DNA of 64,000 bases from Chitinophagaceae bacterium (GTDB lineage Bacteria > Bacteroidota > Bacteroidia > Chitinophagales > Chitinophagaceae), in assembly GCA_023957125.1 (NCBI GenBank), contig JAMLHL010000017.1, positions 35,793 through 99,792 of the forward strand, in the 5' to 3' direction. The notes beneath the pieces are model-generated. The model was not told the origin of the DNA. It made no database searches and worked only from the letters and a program-made list of their open reading frames with translations. How positions within the stretch are numbered: the stretch's first letter is position 1; each line of letters opens with the position of its first letter. Positions 1-8,439 of this stretch are shown here, in pieces. The translations under genes and the position numbers were made by a program.

Positions 1-2
1 CG

Positions 3-119
3 GCGTTATTAGGCATTGATAAAAACAGTGACTTAGATAAGTTAGACGAAATCCTATTCATTGACACTCAAACAGGGAATATTTTGCATCAACTAACCCC
101 TCGTGACGAAAAAGTTTAA
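3..119 (+). CDS. C-terminal end of an unidentified protein (cut by window edge)
   Basis: An open frame enters from the left edge and gives 38 residues before a TAA stop. It is hydrophilic and rich in Asp and Lys, and no family is recognised. The stop overlaps by four bases the stop of the CvpA gene on the other strand, a tight convergent arrangement that supports a real gene end. Only the tail is visible, so no function is offered. Confidence 0.5.
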   Translation, partial: ALLGIDKNSDLDKLDEILFIDTQTGNILHQLTPRDEKV

Positions 120-667
120 TCAATATTGGGTGCCACCGGAATTGTACTGTTCTCATTAAAAAAATCCTGCAGATCCCGGAATACATTCTTGAGCACCGGT
201 ATAAAGTTGCCCAGCGCTTCTACGATGTTGGGGATCCAATCCTTCGTAAGTGAATAGACATAACTGGCCGACAATGACCCGGGATCAAGGAGGTTCATTT
301 TTCCTGCATAAAACAGCAGAACACTGCAGGAGAGGATATACATGCCGGTATAAAGCAGGGCGCCACCCACCCGGTTGATAAGCCCAAGTGAAGCGAGGTT
401 CACAACCTTTTCCATTATTTTCCCGGCCGCTCTCACCAGCCATACCGCTATTACAAAAGCCAATACAAAGGAAAGTACGGGAAGCCACCGGGCGCCGATG
501 GTGGTATGGTGAAGCATAAACCTCGCTATTACAGCGGAAAATTTTATCGCTGCCAGCAGCCCCACAAACCATCCCACAAAAGAAAACAGGGCCATAATAA
601 TACCCCTTGAAGCTCCTTTTATAACGGCAACCACGAAAAAGCCCAGGAAGATAGCATCAATCCACAT
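116..667 (-). CDS. CvpA family membrane protein
   Basis: A 183-residue inner-membrane protein. Residues 1-125 hold about four hydrophobic segments, starting with a helix that carries the typical CvpA opening (MWIDAIFLGFFVVAVIKGASRG in sense, WIDAI...KG.SRG in pattern). The tail is short and polar. CvpA was named for colicin V production in E. coli and has been linked to envelope homeostasis, but its biochemical role is unclear. The gene leads into no obvious partner: yqeY lies 25 bp upstream on the same strand, so the two may share a transcript. Family assignment is fairly sure; function is not. Confidence 0.8.
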   Translation of the reverse strand: MWIDAIFLGFFVVAVIKGASRGIIMALFSFVGWFVGLLAAIKFSAVIARFMLHHTTIGARWLPVLSFVLAFVIAVWLVRAAGKIMEKVVNLASLGLINRVGGALLYTGMYILSCSVLLFYAGKMNLLDPGSLSASYVYSLTKDWIPNIVEALGNFIPVLKNVFRDLQDFFNENSTIPVAPNID

Positions 668-692
668 GATACCGGATTTAATATGATCCGGG

Positions 693-1145
693 TTATTTTG
701 CCAATAGTTCTTTCACTGCGGCGCTGATTGCTTTACCGTCGGCCTGCCCGGCCAGTTGCTTGGTGGCCACCCCCATTACTTTCCCGATATCGGCCGGCGA
801 GCCGGCGCCGGTTGCCGCGATAATTTTGGTAAGCGCTTCTTTCAGTGCGGCTTCGCCCAATTGTTGGGGAAGAAAGGTTTCTATTACTTCAATCTCTTCC
901 CGTTCTTTTTGTGCCAGGTCTTCGCGATTTTGCTGTTGGTAGATCTCCAGGGAGTCTTTGCGCTGCTTTACCAGTTTTGTCAGCAGTTTGATCTCGCCGG
1001 CTTCCGATAGTTGCCCCCCAGCGCCCTCAGCTGTTTTGGCAAGAATGACGGCGGCTTTGATCGCTCTCAATCCGCGCAGTCTGGTGGCATCTTTAGCCAA
1101 CATCGCTGATTTTATCTGTCCGTTTACGGTTTGTTCCAATGCCAT
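693..1145 (-). CDS. yqeY: GatB/YqeY domain protein
   Basis: A 150-residue soluble protein that matches the stand-alone YqeY family in length and pattern: an N-terminal helix with AMLAKDATRLRGLRAIKAA, then the GEIKLLTKLVKQRKDS segment and the ETFLPQQL motif near residue 90. The domain is shared with the tail of GatB, the amidotransferase subunit that turns Glu-tRNA(Gln) into Gln-tRNA(Gln), where it helps bind tRNA. The role of the free-standing protein is not established. It sits between cvpA and gldC, all on the minus strand. Confidence 0.88.
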   Translation of the reverse strand: MALEQTVNGQIKSAMLAKDATRLRGLRAIKAAVILAKTAEGAGGQLSEAGEIKLLTKLVKQRKDSLEIYQQQNREDLAQKEREEIEVIETFLPQQLGEAALKEALTKIIAATGAGSPADIGKVMGVATKQLAGQADGKAISAAVKELLAK

Positions 1146-1205
1146 AAGTAAATCTTTTTAAATGAATGTACCGGTTCTTCCCGGAGAGGCGTTCAAAAAA
1201 AGTTA

Positions 1206-1544
1206 TTAATTGCTTTTTGAAAGCTCCTGGGATTTTTTATAGAAATCGCCGGCAAACAACTTTATTGCTTCTGCCAGTTCGGTTTGTCCGGTGGCCCGGC
1301 GGTAGGTATCCGCCATCGTCATCATGGTCTGGTAAAAAAAATCCCCCATTTCATCCACCATCATATCCTTGGTCCAGAGGTCAATGCGAAGGGCCGCACG
1401 ATCCTGCGGATCCCAGAACGACAGTACCATCGCCTTTGATCGTTGGTTTTCTTCTGCGCTGCTTCCTGTTGCATTCCAGGAAATCTGGTGTGGAACCCTG
1501 GCTTCATCGAGGGTAACGTCAATAGTAATTGTTGATTTCTCCAT
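1206..1544 (-). CDS. gldC: Gliding motility protein GldC
   Basis: A 112-residue cytoplasmic protein starting at MEKSTITIDVTLDE. An upstream in-frame ATG at 1616 would add 24 residues and run into the glycosyltransferase gene, so the shorter start is preferred. The pattern (HISW-like HQISW, then a SFWDP segment and KDMMVDEMGDFF) fits GldC of Bacteroidota. In Flavobacterium johnsoniae GldC aids gliding but is not strictly needed for it. Many non-gliding relatives keep it, so its presence does not prove motility. The usual partner gldB is not next to it here. Confidence 0.82.
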   Translation of the reverse strand: MEKSTITIDVTLDEARVPHQISWNATGSSAEENQRSKAMVLSFWDPQDRAALRIDLWTKDMMVDEMGDFFYQTMMTMADTYRRATGQTELAEAIKLFAGDFYKKSQELSKSN

Positions 1545-1582
1545 ATTCAGTTGCTGTATAAAAGATGTAAAGGTAAGCGGAT

Positions 1583-2668
1583 TTACCGGCTGGCCGTATG
1601 TAGAATAAAATTCCATAAACGATCCCGGGCGTTTGTTTCAGAAAGCGGACTCACCTGTTCCTTCCCTTTTTCAATAAGGGTTGACCGGAATTTTTCGTCT
1701 TTATATAGCTTTACCATTTGATCCGCCAGATGCGGAATGTCAGCGTGCAATACCGCCTCCCCCGGGTCTTCTTCCGGTAATGTTTTTGAAGCCATGATCA
1801 CCGGAACACCGCACTGCAAAGCTTCGTGTATGAAAAGATCCGGAACTTGATTTTCCGAAAAAAAAACCACCGCCATGCCTGAAGAAAGCAATTCCGGATA
1901 CGCCGGATCGGCGGTACTAAGGTTCAATATTTTTACATCTTCCCTGTATTTATAGCGCCGGAGCAGCTCCTGTATTTTGGATGAATGGGCCGCTTTTCCG
2001 GCAATAACGAACTGCATATTGCTTTGCTGCCATTTTTTGAACTGCGAGAAGGCCTTCAAAGCGGTAACAATGTGATCCGGGGATAATCCCGAAGCAGGCA
2101 TCAGGAAATATTCTTTTCCCTGTGTGAACTTTTGTTTCACCGCTTCCTTTTTCTCCCAATCATAAGGTTGGAAACGGGGCCCCGGCGATTGTGGTAACAC
2201 CATAACAGCAGCTTCTTCTATACCCCGGCTCAGCAGTCTTCTTTTCGTGGAACCGGAATGGGTAATCACACGACAGGATAGCCGATTCTCCCCGGCATAT
2301 TTTACGATCTTCATTTCGGTTGCTTTACCGGTATTTTCCGGTAGGATCAATATTTGGGGAACCGATGCCGGCAGGGGCTTCCCGCCCAGTGAGATCAAAA
2401 TATCCACCCGGTTTTTTCTGATAGTTTCGTTCAGAATACGTCGGTTCCAATCCTTCGTTATCAGTGAGTTGAAAAAAAAGTGCTTAATGACAATCCCGTG
2501 TCCGTTGGCCGGCAGAGCAACTTCTTTATCATGGGGTAAAAAAAAGAAGGTATCGGTAGTATTCCGTTCGCAGAGCCGGTAAAAACTATGCAGGATAAAG
2601 GCTTCGTATGCGTTCTCTTTTGGTAAAAATTGCTTGCCGGTATATAGGATCAATTTCATGATTGTCAA
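1583..2668 (-). CDS. Glycosyltransferase, GT4/GT1-like
   Basis: A 361-residue protein with a two-domain GT-B layout. The N-terminal half is a Rossmann-like acceptor domain. The C-terminal half (about residues 185-350) has the donor-site features: a PASGLSPDHIVTALKAF segment, a FVIAGK strand, and the DLFIHEALQCGVPVIMA block corresponding to the E-x7-E region of family GT4. It should transfer a sugar from a nucleotide donor to a surface glycan or lipid, but the substrate cannot be told. It ends 38 bp before gldC, so the two may be co-transcribed. Internal start alternatives exist (MTIMKLILYTG; MKLILYTG begins three codons later). Confidence 0.75.
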   Translation of the reverse strand: MTIMKLILYTGKQFLPKENAYEAFILHSFYRLCERNTTDTFFFLPHDKEVALPANGHGIVIKHFFFNSLITKDWNRRILNETIRKNRVDILISLGGKPLPASVPQILILPENTGKATEMKIVKYAGENRLSCRVITHSGSTKRRLLSRGIEEAAVMVLPQSPGPRFQPYDWEKKEAVKQKFTQGKEYFLMPASGLSPDHIVTALKAFSQFKKWQQSNMQFVIAGKAAHSSKIQELLRRYKYREDVKILNLSTADPAYPELLSSGMAVVFFSENQVPDLFIHEALQCGVPVIMASKTLPEEDPGEAVLHADIPHLADQMVKLYKDEKFRSTLIEKGKEQVSPLSETNARDRLWNFILHTASR

Positions 2669-2878
2669 CTGCTTAAAGAATATGCGTTTTTAAATATCAA
2701 CAGCTTCAAAAAAAGGTTGCACTTAGTCTTTTTTTAAAACGTTATTAGAATAATGTTGTAAAGGTAATTCCCTTATGTCTTTCCGGCTTACTATCCCGGG
2801 AAAGGATAACCGGACCGGTGATTTGTAAGGGATTCCTATACTGAGATCCAAACCTATTGTAAACTAAAATCCATACCT

Positions 2879-4150
2879 ATGAGGCTTAGAATTTTACGCA
2901 TTTGCTTTATTGTAGTATATGCTTTGCTGAACTGGAACAAGGTATCTTTAGCACAGTGTTCATATGGCGGTCCCCCGCTCACGATCAGTAATTCCTTTTC
3001 TTCAACGCTTGGCAGTCTTACCGACTCTATTTATTACCCTTACAAATTTAATCCTGCTCTGGGTACGCTTATCGGGGTGGAACTTACCGTTTCTACCGCG
3101 GGGCAGGCTATCCTGGAGGTAATAAATGATGTGGGCGCTCCCATATTGTATGAGATCACCTACAGAAGAAAAGATTACATCAGGGGACCTGGCTTAGGCG
3201 CCGGCGTGCTGCTGGATACAAGCATAACCTACCCTCCGGTAGTCATTGGCGCCAGCGATAATCCTGCTGTTGCAACCAGTGATCCGCCATGGAAAAGCAA
3301 TGGCATGAATGCCGATATGCTCAATTGGTGGGGTGAGATCCAGAGTGCGCCCGGATATGAAGATGACGATGGCTTTATCGTTCCCAAAACCTTCAACCAA
3401 ACGGTTGATCCTTCGGAGTTTGGCGCTTTCATGGGCCCCGGTCCTGTTGTATTTAACTATGATGTGCTGGCTTCTCTTCTTGCTGAGGGGTTTGGCGGCC
3501 GATACTCGCAGCGGATCGTTACTTTAAATACGCAGGTTACGATCAGCACGATTTACACTTATTGCCCCATGGGCGTATTACCCGAAGGGAAACTGACTTT
3601 CTCCGCCCGGAAGACGGATAATAATAATGTTGCTTTAAGCTGGATCAAAGAAAGAGAAGAAACCGGCATCACTTATATTCCCGAAGTAAGTACTGACGGG
3701 AAGAATTTCAGTGGCATTCACACCATGATCAGCCAACAACCCCAATCCTCTTCCACCGTGGTGAAGTATGAGTTGGATTATAGCGTTCCGGCACAGGTTA
3801 GCGGCCGCTTGTATTTCCGGTTGAAACAAACAGACGCAACCGGCAGGATCAGCTATACACCCACGGAAGTGGTTACAATGGAGAAACCACAGGAATGGAC
3901 CCTGAGCCTGTATCCCAATCCTGCCGAAAAACAGGTGTATCTGCAGTTTGGCACGGAACAAAAACACAATCTTCAGGCGGAACTGATCAACAGCGTCGGG
4001 CAGGTAGTGGAAAAAACGAATATCGGCGCCAATAATGCCAGGCGCTATACGTTCAATTTTTTGAAAAAACATCCTGCGGGTATCTATTTTGTACGGGTAA
4101 CCAACACCGGTAACCGAACCCAATATACCAGCAGGCTGATGATCAGATAA
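2879..4150 (+). CDS. Secreted protein with T9SS type A sorting domain
   Basis: A 423-residue exported protein. The first 25 or so residues form a signal peptide (hydrophobic LRICFIVVYALL core, likely cleavage after SLAQ). Residues 240-330 resemble a fibronectin-type beta sandwich common in Bacteroidota surface proteins. The last 80 residues form a type A sorting domain: LYPNPAEKQVYLQF, then a Gly-rich turn, PAGIYFVRV and a basic end. This tail directs passage through the type IX secretion system and is normally cut off. The N-terminal 200 residues are not recognised. A palindromic terminator follows at 4189. Confidence 0.8.
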   Translation: MRLRILRICFIVVYALLNWNKVSLAQCSYGGPPLTISNSFSSTLGSLTDSIYYPYKFNPALGTLIGVELTVSTAGQAILEVINDVGAPILYEITYRRKDYIRGPGLGAGVLLDTSITYPPVVIGASDNPAVATSDPPWKSNGMNADMLNWWGEIQSAPGYEDDDGFIVPKTFNQTVDPSEFGAFMGPGPVVFNYDVLASLLAEGFGGRYSQRIVTLNTQVTISTIYTYCPMGVLPEGKLTFSARKTDNNNVALSWIKEREETGITYIPEVSTDGKNFSGIHTMISQQPQSSSTVVKYELDYSVPAQVSGRLYFRLKQTDATGRISYTPTEVVTMEKPQEWTLSLYPNPAEKQVYLQFGTEQKHNLQAELINSVGQVVEKTNIGANNARRYTFNFLKKHPAGIYFVRVTNTGNRTQYTSRLMIR

Positions 4151-4188
4151 TCTGTATTTTAGCCGGAAACTTGCTTCTATTCCCTTTA

Positions 4189-4232
4189 AAAAGAGTTGGC
4201 ACTGGTTAAATAAGTACCAACTCTTTTGTATT
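4189..4232 (+). terminator. Rho-independent terminator after the T9SS-secreted protein gene
   Basis: Perfect inverted repeat AAAAGAGTTGG / CCAACTCTTTT (arms 4189-4199 and 4217-4227) with a 17-base loop, followed by a T-rich run. It lies between the secreted-protein gene and the DUF4290 gene and would end transcription from the left. Confidence 0.7.
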
Positions 4233-4255
4233 TTTACCGACATTTGCATTTATAC

Positions 4256-4915
4256 ATGGAATATAATACTACAAGAAGTCCGCTGATCATGCGGGAATAC
4301 GGACGGCATATTCAAAAGATGATTGAGTATGTAATGACTATTGAGGATACGGACAAACGGCAAAAGAATGCCTATGCGCTGATAGAGCTGATGGGCTTTC
4401 TGAATCCCCACCTGAAGAATGTGGAAGATTTCAAGCATAAGTTATGGGATCATCTTTTCCTGATCTCCGATTTTAAACTGGAGGTAGAAAGTCCCTACCC
4501 CATTCCTACCCGGGAAAAACTGAAATCCAAGCCCGCTCCTATGCCTTATCCCAGGAGACATCCCAGGTATTCTCACCTGGGCAAAAATCTTGAATTGGTA
4601 ATTGACAAGGCTATGAAGGAAGATAATCCGGACAAACGTTCGGGCTTTGCCAATGCCATCGCCTATTATATGAAGCTGGCGTACAATACCTGGCATAAAG
4701 AGCTGGTGCATGACGATGCTATCCGGAGTGAATTGAACGCGATCACCGATGGCAACCTGGAATTTACCACCACTCCTTATGTAAAGGCTTTCCGTGAAAG
4801 AGACAGCAATCGTTATCAGCGTGGGGGCAAGGGCGGCTACCAGCAGCGCAATAACGGGGGCTCCGGACGAAACGGGAAGAGTGGGGGAAAACATTACAAG
4901 AAGAGATTTAAATAA
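4256..4915 (+). CDS. DUF4290 domain protein
   Basis: A 219-residue protein of a Bacteroidota family (DUF4290) with unknown function. The start at MEYNTTRSPLIMREYG fits the family and lies beyond the upstream hairpin; an ATG ten codons earlier lies inside the terminator region and is less likely. Residues 1-165 are helical (REYGRHIQKM, KQKNAYALIELMGFLNPHL). The last 35 residues are a low-complexity Gly/Arg/Asn/Lys tail, similar in flavour to RNA-binding RGG tails; that parallel is only an inference. It stands just before murA and gmk, an order I recall from related genomes. Confidence 0.8.
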   Translation: MEYNTTRSPLIMREYGRHIQKMIEYVMTIEDTDKRQKNAYALIELMGFLNPHLKNVEDFKHKLWDHLFLISDFKLEVESPYPIPTREKLKSKPAPMPYPRRHPRYSHLGKNLELVIDKAMKEDNPDKRSGFANAIAYYMKLAYNTWHKELVHDDAIRSELNAITDGNLEFTTTPYVKAFRERDSNRYQRGGKGGYQQRNNGGSGRNGKSGGKHYKKRFK

Positions 4916-5059
4916 CAAAGCGATAACTTGTAAGGGTGCGACAATTATATATACACTGTCATTAACTAATTCATTTTCAATAAATTAAAATGGTGTATTC
5001 TGCTTTGTTGCACCTGAGTGCAGGGGGAATTTTAAATGCACCCATTTTTAAAGTTATAG

Positions 5060-5092
5060 ACCCCGGCTTATGATCACTTTGCCGGGGTTTTA
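5060..5092 (+). terminator. Rho-independent terminator between the DUF4290 gene and murA
   Basis: Inverted repeat ACCCCGGC / GCCGGGGT (5060-5067 and 5081-5088) with a 13-base loop, followed by TTTTAATT. It ends 31 bases before the murA start, so murA probably has its own promoter in or close to this hairpin, or is reached by read-through. Confidence 0.65.
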
Positions 5093-5123
5093 ATTCTGTA
5101 TTCAAATTTATTGGTATCACAAC

Positions 5124-6428
5124 ATGCGTTCTTTTGAAGTAACCGGCGGTAAAAAGCTGAAAGGAGAAATTACACCACAGGGTGCAAAAAATGAAGCGCT
5201 ACAGATCATCAGCGCCGTGCTGCTGACACCCGAAACGGTAACCATTCATAATATACCCGACATCGTTGATGTAAACCTGCTGATAGACCTGTTGGCGGAG
5301 ATGAATGTAAAAGTAGTCCGCCACAGCCCCCACTCCTGCTCTTTTACGGCCGACCGGGTGAATACGGATTATCTCCTGAGTGAGGACTATCATAAAAAAA
5401 GTGGACGGCTGCGCGGTTCCGTAATGCTTGCCGGCCCGTTGCTGGCCCGTTTTAAGGAGGCTTTTATTCCAAAACCCGGCGGCGATAAAATTGGCAGGCG
5501 ACGATTGGATACCCATATCATTGGGTTTGAAAAAATGGGGGTGCGATCCGGCTATACGCCGGGAGATGGTTTTTTTCATCTTAAAGCGCCCTTGCTTAAG
5601 GGTACGGAGATGCTTTTGGATGAGCCGTCTGTTACCGGCACCGCCAACCTGGTGATGGCGGCAACGCTGGCTAAAGGAACAACCCAGATCTATAATGCCG
5701 CCTGCGAACCCTATGTTCAGCAATTGTGCAAAATGCTGAACAGCATGGGTGCCCGGATAAGTGGTATCAGCTCTAACCTGCTCACCATCGAGGGAGTGGA
5801 GTGCCTGGGGGGAACAACCCATACCCTGCTGCCCGATATGATAGAAGTGGGCTCTTTCATAGGTCTTGCGGCGATGACCCAAAGCGAAATAACGATCAAA
5901 AATGCGGGAGTGGCTCACCTGGGTCAGATCCCGGATAAATTTCGCCGGTTGGGGATCAAAATGGAATTCCGCGAAGATGATATTTATATCCCCGGGCAGG
6001 AAATTTATGAAATACAAACTTTTTTGGATGGCTCGGTATTAACCATATCCGATCATCCCTGGCCGGGGTTTACGCCCGATTTACTGAGCATCGTGCTGGT
6101 GGTGGCTACCCAGGCAAGAGGTTCCATTTTGGTGCATCAGAAAATGTTTGAAAGCCGTTTGTTTTTTGTGGATAAGCTCATTGATATGGGGGCGCAGATC
6201 ATTCTTTGCGATCCGCACCGGGCGGCGGTGATAGGCCTTGCCCGGCAGCAGCATCTGCGGGGGATCACCATGAGCAGTCCGGATATCCGGGCGGGTGTGG
6301 CCCTGCTGATTGCGGCGCTCAGCGCCGAAGGGAAAAGTATCATTCAAAATATTGAACAAATAGACCGGGGTTATCAGTATATTGATACAAGGTTAAAGCA
6401 ACTGGGGGCGGAAATTCAGCGCATCTGA
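5124..6428 (+). CDS. murA: UDP-N-acetylglucosamine 1-carboxyvinyltransferase MurA
   Basis: A 434-residue enzyme for the first committed step of peptidoglycan synthesis: it moves enolpyruvyl from phosphoenolpyruvate to UDP-GlcNAc in the cytoplasm. The family pattern runs the whole length: PQGAKNEALQI (the Lys/Asn pair of the active site), LRGSVMLAGPLLARF, EASVTGTAN-like EPSVTGTANLVMAA, and SPDIRAGVALLIAAL. The residue that is the catalytic Cys in E. coli (Cys115, in PGGC) is Asp121 here, in PGGDKIG. Asp at this site is typical of Bacteroidota and is known from other bacteria to block alkylation by fosfomycin while keeping activity. gmk follows 61 bp downstream. Confidence 0.96.
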   Translation: MRSFEVTGGKKLKGEITPQGAKNEALQIISAVLLTPETVTIHNIPDIVDVNLLIDLLAEMNVKVVRHSPHSCSFTADRVNTDYLLSEDYHKKSGRLRGSVMLAGPLLARFKEAFIPKPGGDKIGRRRLDTHIIGFEKMGVRSGYTPGDGFFHLKAPLLKGTEMLLDEPSVTGTANLVMAATLAKGTTQIYNAACEPYVQQLCKMLNSMGARISGISSNLLTIEGVECLGGTTHTLLPDMIEVGSFIGLAAMTQSEITIKNAGVAHLGQIPDKFRRLGIKMEFREDDIYIPGQEIYEIQTFLDGSVLTISDHPWPGFTPDLLSIVLVVATQARGSILVHQKMFESRLFFVDKLIDMGAQIILCDPHRAAVIGLARQQHLRGITMSSPDIRAGVALLIAALSAEGKSIIQNIEQIDRGYQYIDTRLKQLGAEIQRI

Positions 6429-6489
6429 TCCTTTGATTTTTTGCATTTGACCATCGTATCCGGGATAACCGGGGAAATCAACAACAGGT

Positions 6490-7083
6490 ATGAATCCAAG
6501 TAAACTCATCATCATAACCGCTCCTTCGGGGTCCGGAAAAACCTCCATCGTGCGCTACCTGCTTCAAAAATACCCGGGGCAGCTTTCTTTTTCTGTTTCC
6601 GCCACTACCCGGAAGCCGCGGGAAAACGAAACGGAGGGCAGGGATTATTATTTTTTAAGTGAGGCGGTTTTTGGCCGGAAAATCCAAAATGATGAATTCA
6701 TAGAATGGGAAATGGTATATCAGGGAATTTATTACGGTACCCTAAATACGGAGTTGGAACGCATCTGGAAGATGAATAAAACGCCGGTACTGGATATAGA
6801 TGTGAAAGGCGCATTGCATATACAACGTCATTTTTCCGGCGCCTCCTGTTCTGTATTCGTGCAGCCACCCTCGGTGGAGGAATTGAAAAGGAGGCTCGAA
6901 AGCAGGGGTACGGAAACGCCCGAATCTTTGAATGCGAGGCTCAATAAAGCGGCCTACGAATTGTCGTTCAAAGATCATTTTAACTATGTAATTATCAATA
7001 AGCATCTGGAACTGGCCTGCATCGAAGCGGATAAAATCGTGAGTGGTTTCCTGCAGGCGGGTGTCACCCGCCTGCGAAAATAG
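6490..7083 (+). CDS. gmk: Guanylate kinase
   Basis: A 197-residue enzyme that phosphorylates GMP to GDP with ATP. The P-loop TAPSGSGKTS lies at residues 10-19, the GMP-binding SATTRKPRENETEGRDYYFL at about 37-56, and the FIEWEMVYQGIYYGT block follows. The lid and the FDYVI-like FNYVIINK end are in place. The normal family end would fall near KIVSGFL. The last nine or so codons (QAGVTRLRK) and the stop are made by a palindromic repeat (7053-7092) related to the element at 32047, so the end of this protein seems to have been replaced or extended by a repeat. The fold should not suffer. Confidence 0.95.
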   Translation: MNPSKLIIITAPSGSGKTSIVRYLLQKYPGQLSFSVSATTRKPRENETEGRDYYFLSEAVFGRKIQNDEFIEWEMVYQGIYYGTLNTELERIWKMNKTPVLDIDVKGALHIQRHFSGASCSVFVQPPSVEELKRRLESRGTETPESLNARLNKAAYELSFKDHFNYVIINKHLELACIEADKIVSGFLQAGVTRLRK

Positions 7084-7092
7084 GATGCACCC
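7053..7092. repeat. Half copy of a palindromic repeat, overlapping the end of gmk
   Basis: Contains GCAGGCGGGTG / CACCCGCCTGC, perfect 11-base arms around one base, followed by GAAAATAGGATGCACCC. The same parts occur in the element at 32047-32160 (hairpin with GCAGGCGGGTGT, right end GCGAAAATATGGGATGCACCC). The left terminal repeat is missing here. The TAG inside it is the gmk stop. Confidence 0.7.
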
Positions 7093-7144
7093 TATATCCA
7101 TTTATCTGTTATGAGTGAAAAATTTCGTGTAAGTTTGATAGGAA

Positions 7145-8437
7145 ATGGGTGACGTTGACATTTTAAAACTAATAGGGATTATCTTAACCCTGCTGCTTGT
7201 CGGTTTTTTTTCCGGCATTGAAGTGGCTTTTGTATCTGCCAATAAATTTTCTTTTGAGCTTAAAAGAAAACAGGGGCTTCGCAGCGGGCGGGTGTTGTCG
7301 CAATTACTGGAGGAACCGGTAAAATTCATAGGCACCACCCTGGTAGGGCTTGTTCTCACCACCGTAGTGTATGGGTTGCTGGTAGGTGAATTTCTGTCGC
7401 CGTTATGGGACTGGATAGAAATGCACCTCAACGCTTCTTTTTCGGCTTATGTGAAATACCTGCGCCTCGTGTTCGAAACTTTACTTTCTGCGCTGATCCT
7501 GCTGGTCATCCAATTTTCTTTTAAGGCTTTTTTCAGGGCAAAGAACGACTCGGTGCTGTCTGTTTTTGCACAATTGGGTTTGCTTGGCCTGTTTCACCGG
7601 ATCCTGCATCCTTTCGCCTCTTTTTTTATTTATCTTTCGGAGTGGATATTGTTGTACTTATTCAATGTGCGGATCTCAGACCAGCGGAAAGATTCTTTTT
7701 CACCGGTTGACCTCGAACAGTTTATACTACAGCACAAGAACCGGTCGGAGAGCGGGCAGGATATGAATATCCAGCTTTTTGAAAATGCCCTGCAACTTCC
7801 TTCTGTTAAAATCCGGCAGTGCCTTATTCCCCGGAAGGAAATAGAATCCATTGAGATCGGCGCCTCTATACAGGATGCAGGGCAGAAATTTATAGACACC
7901 AAGCTGAGCCGCCTGATCGTTTATGAAAATAATATTGACAATATCAGGGGGTACATTCACCAGATCGAACTGTTTAAGCATCCCGCAAACCTGCCTTCCA
8001 TCCTGATGCCCATTCCCGCTGTTCCGGAAAGCATGAATGTACTGGATCTGATCAGTAAATTTACCAAAGAACAAAAAAGTATTGCGTGGGTAGTGGATGA
8101 ATTTGGGGGCACGGCTGGTATAATCACCATGGAAGACCTGCTGGAAGAGATCTTTGGCGAGATACGGGATGAATACGATACGGATAAATTTGTTGAAAAG
8201 CAAATCGCTGAAAATGAGTTTATTTTTTCCGGACGGCTGGAACTGGACTACCTGAATAAAAAATACCACCTTGATTTCAGTGAAACCGAATCCGAAACCC
8301 TTTCGGGTTACATTATCCAGCATCATGAGATGATCCCGAAAAATAAGGAAAGGATCATCATAGACAGCTATGAGTTTGATATCATCAATGTGAGTGACAC
8401 CCGCATTGAAATGGTTAAAATCAAAAAGCTGAAATGA
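7145..8437 (+). CDS. CNNM/CorC-type transporter-associated membrane protein (hemolysin family)
   Basis: A 430-residue inner-membrane protein with three parts. Residues 1-180 form a DUF21/CNNM transmembrane domain (first helix IIGIILTLLLVGFFSGIEVAF, with the typical small-residue SGIEVAF motif). Residues 205-330 hold two CBS domains. The last 80 residues form a CorC/HlyC domain. Relatives take part in magnesium or cobalt efflux; the Bacteroidota gliding protein GldE is also of this architecture, so that identity is possible but not shown. It is 61 bp downstream of gmk and stops two bases before the stop of the facing gene. Confidence 0.85.
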   Translation: MGDVDILKLIGIILTLLLVGFFSGIEVAFVSANKFSFELKRKQGLRSGRVLSQLLEEPVKFIGTTLVGLVLTTVVYGLLVGEFLSPLWDWIEMHLNASFSAYVKYLRLVFETLLSALILLVIQFSFKAFFRAKNDSVLSVFAQLGLLGLFHRILHPFASFFIYLSEWILLYLFNVRISDQRKDSFSPVDLEQFILQHKNRSESGQDMNIQLFENALQLPSVKIRQCLIPRKEIESIEIGASIQDAGQKFIDTKLSRLIVYENNIDNIRGYIHQIELFKHPANLPSILMPIPAVPESMNVLDLISKFTKEQKSIAWVVDEFGGTAGIITMEDLLEEIFGEIRDEYDTDKFVEKQIAENEFIFSGRLELDYLNKKYHLDFSETESETLSGYIIQHHEMIPKNKERIIIDSYEFDIINVSDTRIEMVKIKKLK

Positions 8438-8439
8438 TT

